Translations under genes and position numbers: made by a program
Shown here: in pieces, positions 61,759 to 64,000 of the stretch
How the letters are laid out: each line of letters opens with the position of its first letter
Position numbering within the stretch: the first letter of the stretch is position 1
DNA from: Juglans regia
Taxonomy: Eukaryota; Streptophyta; Magnoliopsida; Fagales; Juglandaceae
Assembly: GCF_001411555.2 (NCBI RefSeq)
Contig: NC_049910.1
Span: forward strand, 37,487,250 to 37,551,249
DNA: 64,000 nucleotides
Direction of reading: 5' to 3'
The notes under the pieces: generated by a model
The model's input: the letters and a program-made list of their open reading frames with translations, nothing else
Told to the model about the DNA's origin: nothing
The model's database searches: none

Positions 61759-63400
61759 TAAGGGGTCTCTTGGGCTTGACTAGATACTATGGGAGGTTCG
61801 TTAAGAGGTATGGAAGCATTGTAGCCCCTCTTGCCCAGATGTTAAAGAAGAATCAATTATATTAGAATGAAGAAGCTAAGGAAGCCTTTTAGAATTTGAA
61901 GAGAGTAGTAACTCAACTCCTTGTATTGGTCTTACCTAATTTTTTTCTACTATTTGTGATCGAGTGTGATGCTTCAGGTTCTACTATTGGGGCTATACTT
62001 CTACAAAACATTAAGCTCATACCATTCTATAGCCAAGCTTTGAAAGGAAGGGTCATATCTCTATCAACTTATGAAAAAGAACTATATGCCTTGGTGATGC
62101 CTACAAAAGTGGAGGCCATGCTTCTTAGGACACCCTTTTGTGGTTAGAACCAACCATCAAACCTTAAAATATTTGTTGGAGCAAAAGGTGGGGATATCCA
62201 TGCAGCACAAGTGGACTTCAAAATTGCTTGGGTGTGATTTATTGATGGAGTGATGGAAGTGTCAAGACAATAAAGTGGTTGATGCTTTGTCAAGGAGAAT
62301 TGAAACAGAAAATCCTAGAGAAGAGGCCACTTTACCAGTCATCTCACTACCCACACTTGACTGGTGGGAAGAGATTAAAGAGGGTTATGCTGCAGTTCTT
62401 AAGATCCAAGACTTAGTTTTGAGATTTTAACGGGGTTACCCCCAACCTACAGTATCAAGTTTTGGACTCTTATTTTATAAGCAGAGGGTTGTTGTGGCTG
62501 ATGATAAAAGTTTTAGGCAAAAGTTACTATAGTTATTACACACCAGTCCTATGGGAGGACATTTTGGATATGATAAGACTCTCCATCGATTCAGGAGAAA
62601 TGTTTTTTGGAAAAGAATGAAGGCTAAAGTAAAAAAGTTCATGCACGACTGTGATGCTTGTCAAAGTGTCAAAGCTGAATAGACTAAACCAAGTGGGTTG
62701 TTGCAACCCCTCCCTAATCCTTCACAGCCATGAATACAAATCTTTATGAATTTTATTGAAGGTCTGCCCCTCTCACAAGTGTTTAATAGCCTATGGGTGG
62801 TAGTGGATAGACTCACAAAGTATGGACATTTCACTCTCTTAATCATCCATTTTCTGCTAAAACAGTAGTTCAATTGTTCACCAAGCATGTCTTGCTCCAT
62901 GGGATATCCAATTCCATTGTCTTTGATAAAGACAATACCTTTACTGCCAATTCTGGCAAGAGTTGTTCAAGATCTAATGAGTGCAACTTGCATTTAGCAT
63001 GACTTACCATCCTTAGTCAAATGGTCAAATCAAAGCAATTAACAGTGAATTGAAAATTACTTGAGGTGTTTTACAAGGGATAGGCCTCGAGACTGGACAC
63101 TATGAGTTCCGTTTACTGAATGGTGGTACAACACCACTCAACATTCTTTGACTCGACTAACCCATTTTCAAGCCCTATATGGATATCCTCTTCCCAGGCT
63201 ATTAAGTTATATGCCAGCGACATTCAAGGTTGAAGCTGTGGAAGACGCCTTACAATCTAGGGAACACATGCTAAGGATCCTAAAGCATAACTTACAGAGA
63301 GCTCAAAACCAAATGAAAAAAATATGCGGATCTAAGAAGGAAAGAACAGAGCTTTCAGATCCAAGATTGGGTCTACCTCCATCTGTAGCCGTACCAACAA
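61759..63400 (+). pseudogene. RNase H and integrase remnants of the gypsy element
   Basis: RGLLGLTRYYG and ECDASGSTIGAILLQ (61955) with LSTYEKELYALV mark RNase H. The integrase zinc-binding HHCC region is at 62525-62680 (HTSPMGGHFGYDK, CDACQS). The core follows with [10 protein letters not shown] and [31 protein letters not shown] at 63115 ends it. Several stops are present (for example 62166, 62430, 62681). Confidence 0.7.
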
Positions 63401-63429
63401 CTCTCAATGGAAAATAGCTGCAACCTGAA

Positions 63430-63690
63430 GCTCGTGCCATGGTTTTATGGACCTTTTCAGGTCATCCACCTCAGCTATATATCCAGTATTTCACATGTCC
63501 CAACTAAAGAAGAAACTCGAACAGAGGAACTTACCTCTTGTAGATCTGCCCTTCAAAGACTTAGCATGGGTCCTTAAACCAAAACCAGAGAGGGTGTTGA
63601 GCCGTCGAGTTTGCAAGTCCAAGAGTCAACCTCTCACGGAGCTATTGGTGCACTGGTAAGGGCAAAACAAGGATGGCGCAACGTGAGAAG
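63430..63690 (+). pseudogene. Chromodomain-like C terminus of the gypsy polyprotein
   Basis: SAIYPVFHMSQLKKKL and then RVLSRRVCKSKSQPLTELLV followed by HW and a stop. This is the usual entry to the chromodomain of plant chromoviruses; the Lys after HW is replaced by TAA, so the domain is cut short. Confidence 0.6.
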
Positions 63691-63724
63691 TGTACAAACT
63701 ACTAAAGCTCTTTTATCCTTACCT

Positions 63725-64000
63725 TGTGGGCAAAGTGCTCTAAGGGGATGATTTTGTCACACTTCGGTTGCAACTCAGATCTAGAATGATGAAGGGAAGA
63801 AATGAAGTGTAGGGCTTTGTCTTTTGATGGGGGAACTGTAGAAAAATGGAGAACAAAATAGAGGAAAATTGAACAAAACTTCGGCAATATGGTAACAATC
63901 CCATGATGGGTATTTGTCCCATAAGTGGGAGATGGACAAAGGAGAATTGAGTGCTTTCGTTGTGCACCAATGATCCCTATTTATATGCCATGAGACACTG
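63725..64000 (+). repeat. Start of the 3' LTR of the gypsy element, cut by the window end
   Basis: Matches the 5' LTR at GTCACACTTCGGTTGCAA-like sequence, TCAGATCTAGAATGATG and TTTTGATGGGGGAACTG. It lacks the MITE present in the 5' copy. Confidence 0.6.

Larger units (their letters stand above)
57816..64000 (+). mobile_element. Ty3/gypsy element, chromovirus-like, decayed, runs off the window
   Basis: Order: 5' LTR (about 57816-58610), gag (58749-59611), protease (59700-59968), RT (about 60900-61500), RNase H (61900-62150), integrase (62520-63400), a chromodomain-like end (63430-63690), and the start of a 3' LTR (from about 63720). The LTR pair is recognised by shared TCTAGAAGGATG/TCTAGAATGATG and GATGGGGGAACTG. 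Three MITEs are inserted. Many stops and a missing RT catalytic block show that it is dead. Target duplication cannot be checked because the right LTR is cut by the window. Confidence 0.75.

Noticed and set aside
1..64000. tRNA or rRNA genes, bacterial operons, riboswitches
   Set aside because: No cloverleaf, rRNA or bacterial signal was recognised; all genes have plant introns.

Overview
This window is nuclear DNA of a woody dicot. The genes have GT-AG introns, and they encode a plastid ADP-glucose pyrophosphorylase, a two-B-box CONSTANS-like protein and a DUF1296/GIP1-type protein. The rest is AT-rich and full of LINEs, hAT, Ty1/copia and Ty3/gypsy elements and short hairpin MITEs. Gene sequences and repeat style fit a Fagales tree such as walnut or pecan; that placement is inference from recall, not from a search.

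Host genes, left to right: (1) the C-terminal half of a GBF-interacting-protein-1-like gene (+, 120-19821), whose last intron is 15.2 kb; (2) a complete RRP15-like ribosome-biogenesis gene (+, 22634-25789, 8 exons including a 20-nt microexon); (3) a decayed fragment of an LRL-type bHLH gene (+, about 28231-28380); (4) a complete CONSTANS-LIKE 9/10-type gene (-, 35541-31603, 4 exons, two B-boxes and a CCT domain); (5) a complete plastid AGPase small-subunit gene (+, 52801-56391, 8 exons). I rebuilt every exon from splice signals and codon phase, and all junctions stay in frame.

Mobile DNA fills most of the rest. Intron 4 of gene 1 holds three LINE copies. One of them is nearly full length and is split by a hairpin MITE and by a 2.7-kb solo LTR carrying a 61-bp tandem repeat. 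At 37.7-41.7 kb lies a hAT element with a broken RICESLEEPER-type transposase and 8-bp target duplications. At 41.9-51.1 kb lies a copia element of Sirevirus style, on the minus strand, with a perfect 5-bp duplication. It keeps a decayed gag and an envelope-like ORF, has lost pol, and contains a truncated U2 snRNA pseudogene and a 587-bp hAT MITE. From 57.8 kb to the window end is a decayed gypsy element with three MITE insertions, a missing RT catalytic block and a chromodomain-like C terminus.

The genes do not form a pathway. They are unrelated neighbours separated by repeat blocks. I found no convincing new biological system. The most unusual items are the U2 copy inside a pol-less retroelement, the giant LINE-filled intron, the exact scars of Tourist-like MITEs, and an unassigned exon-like block near 27.4 kb.
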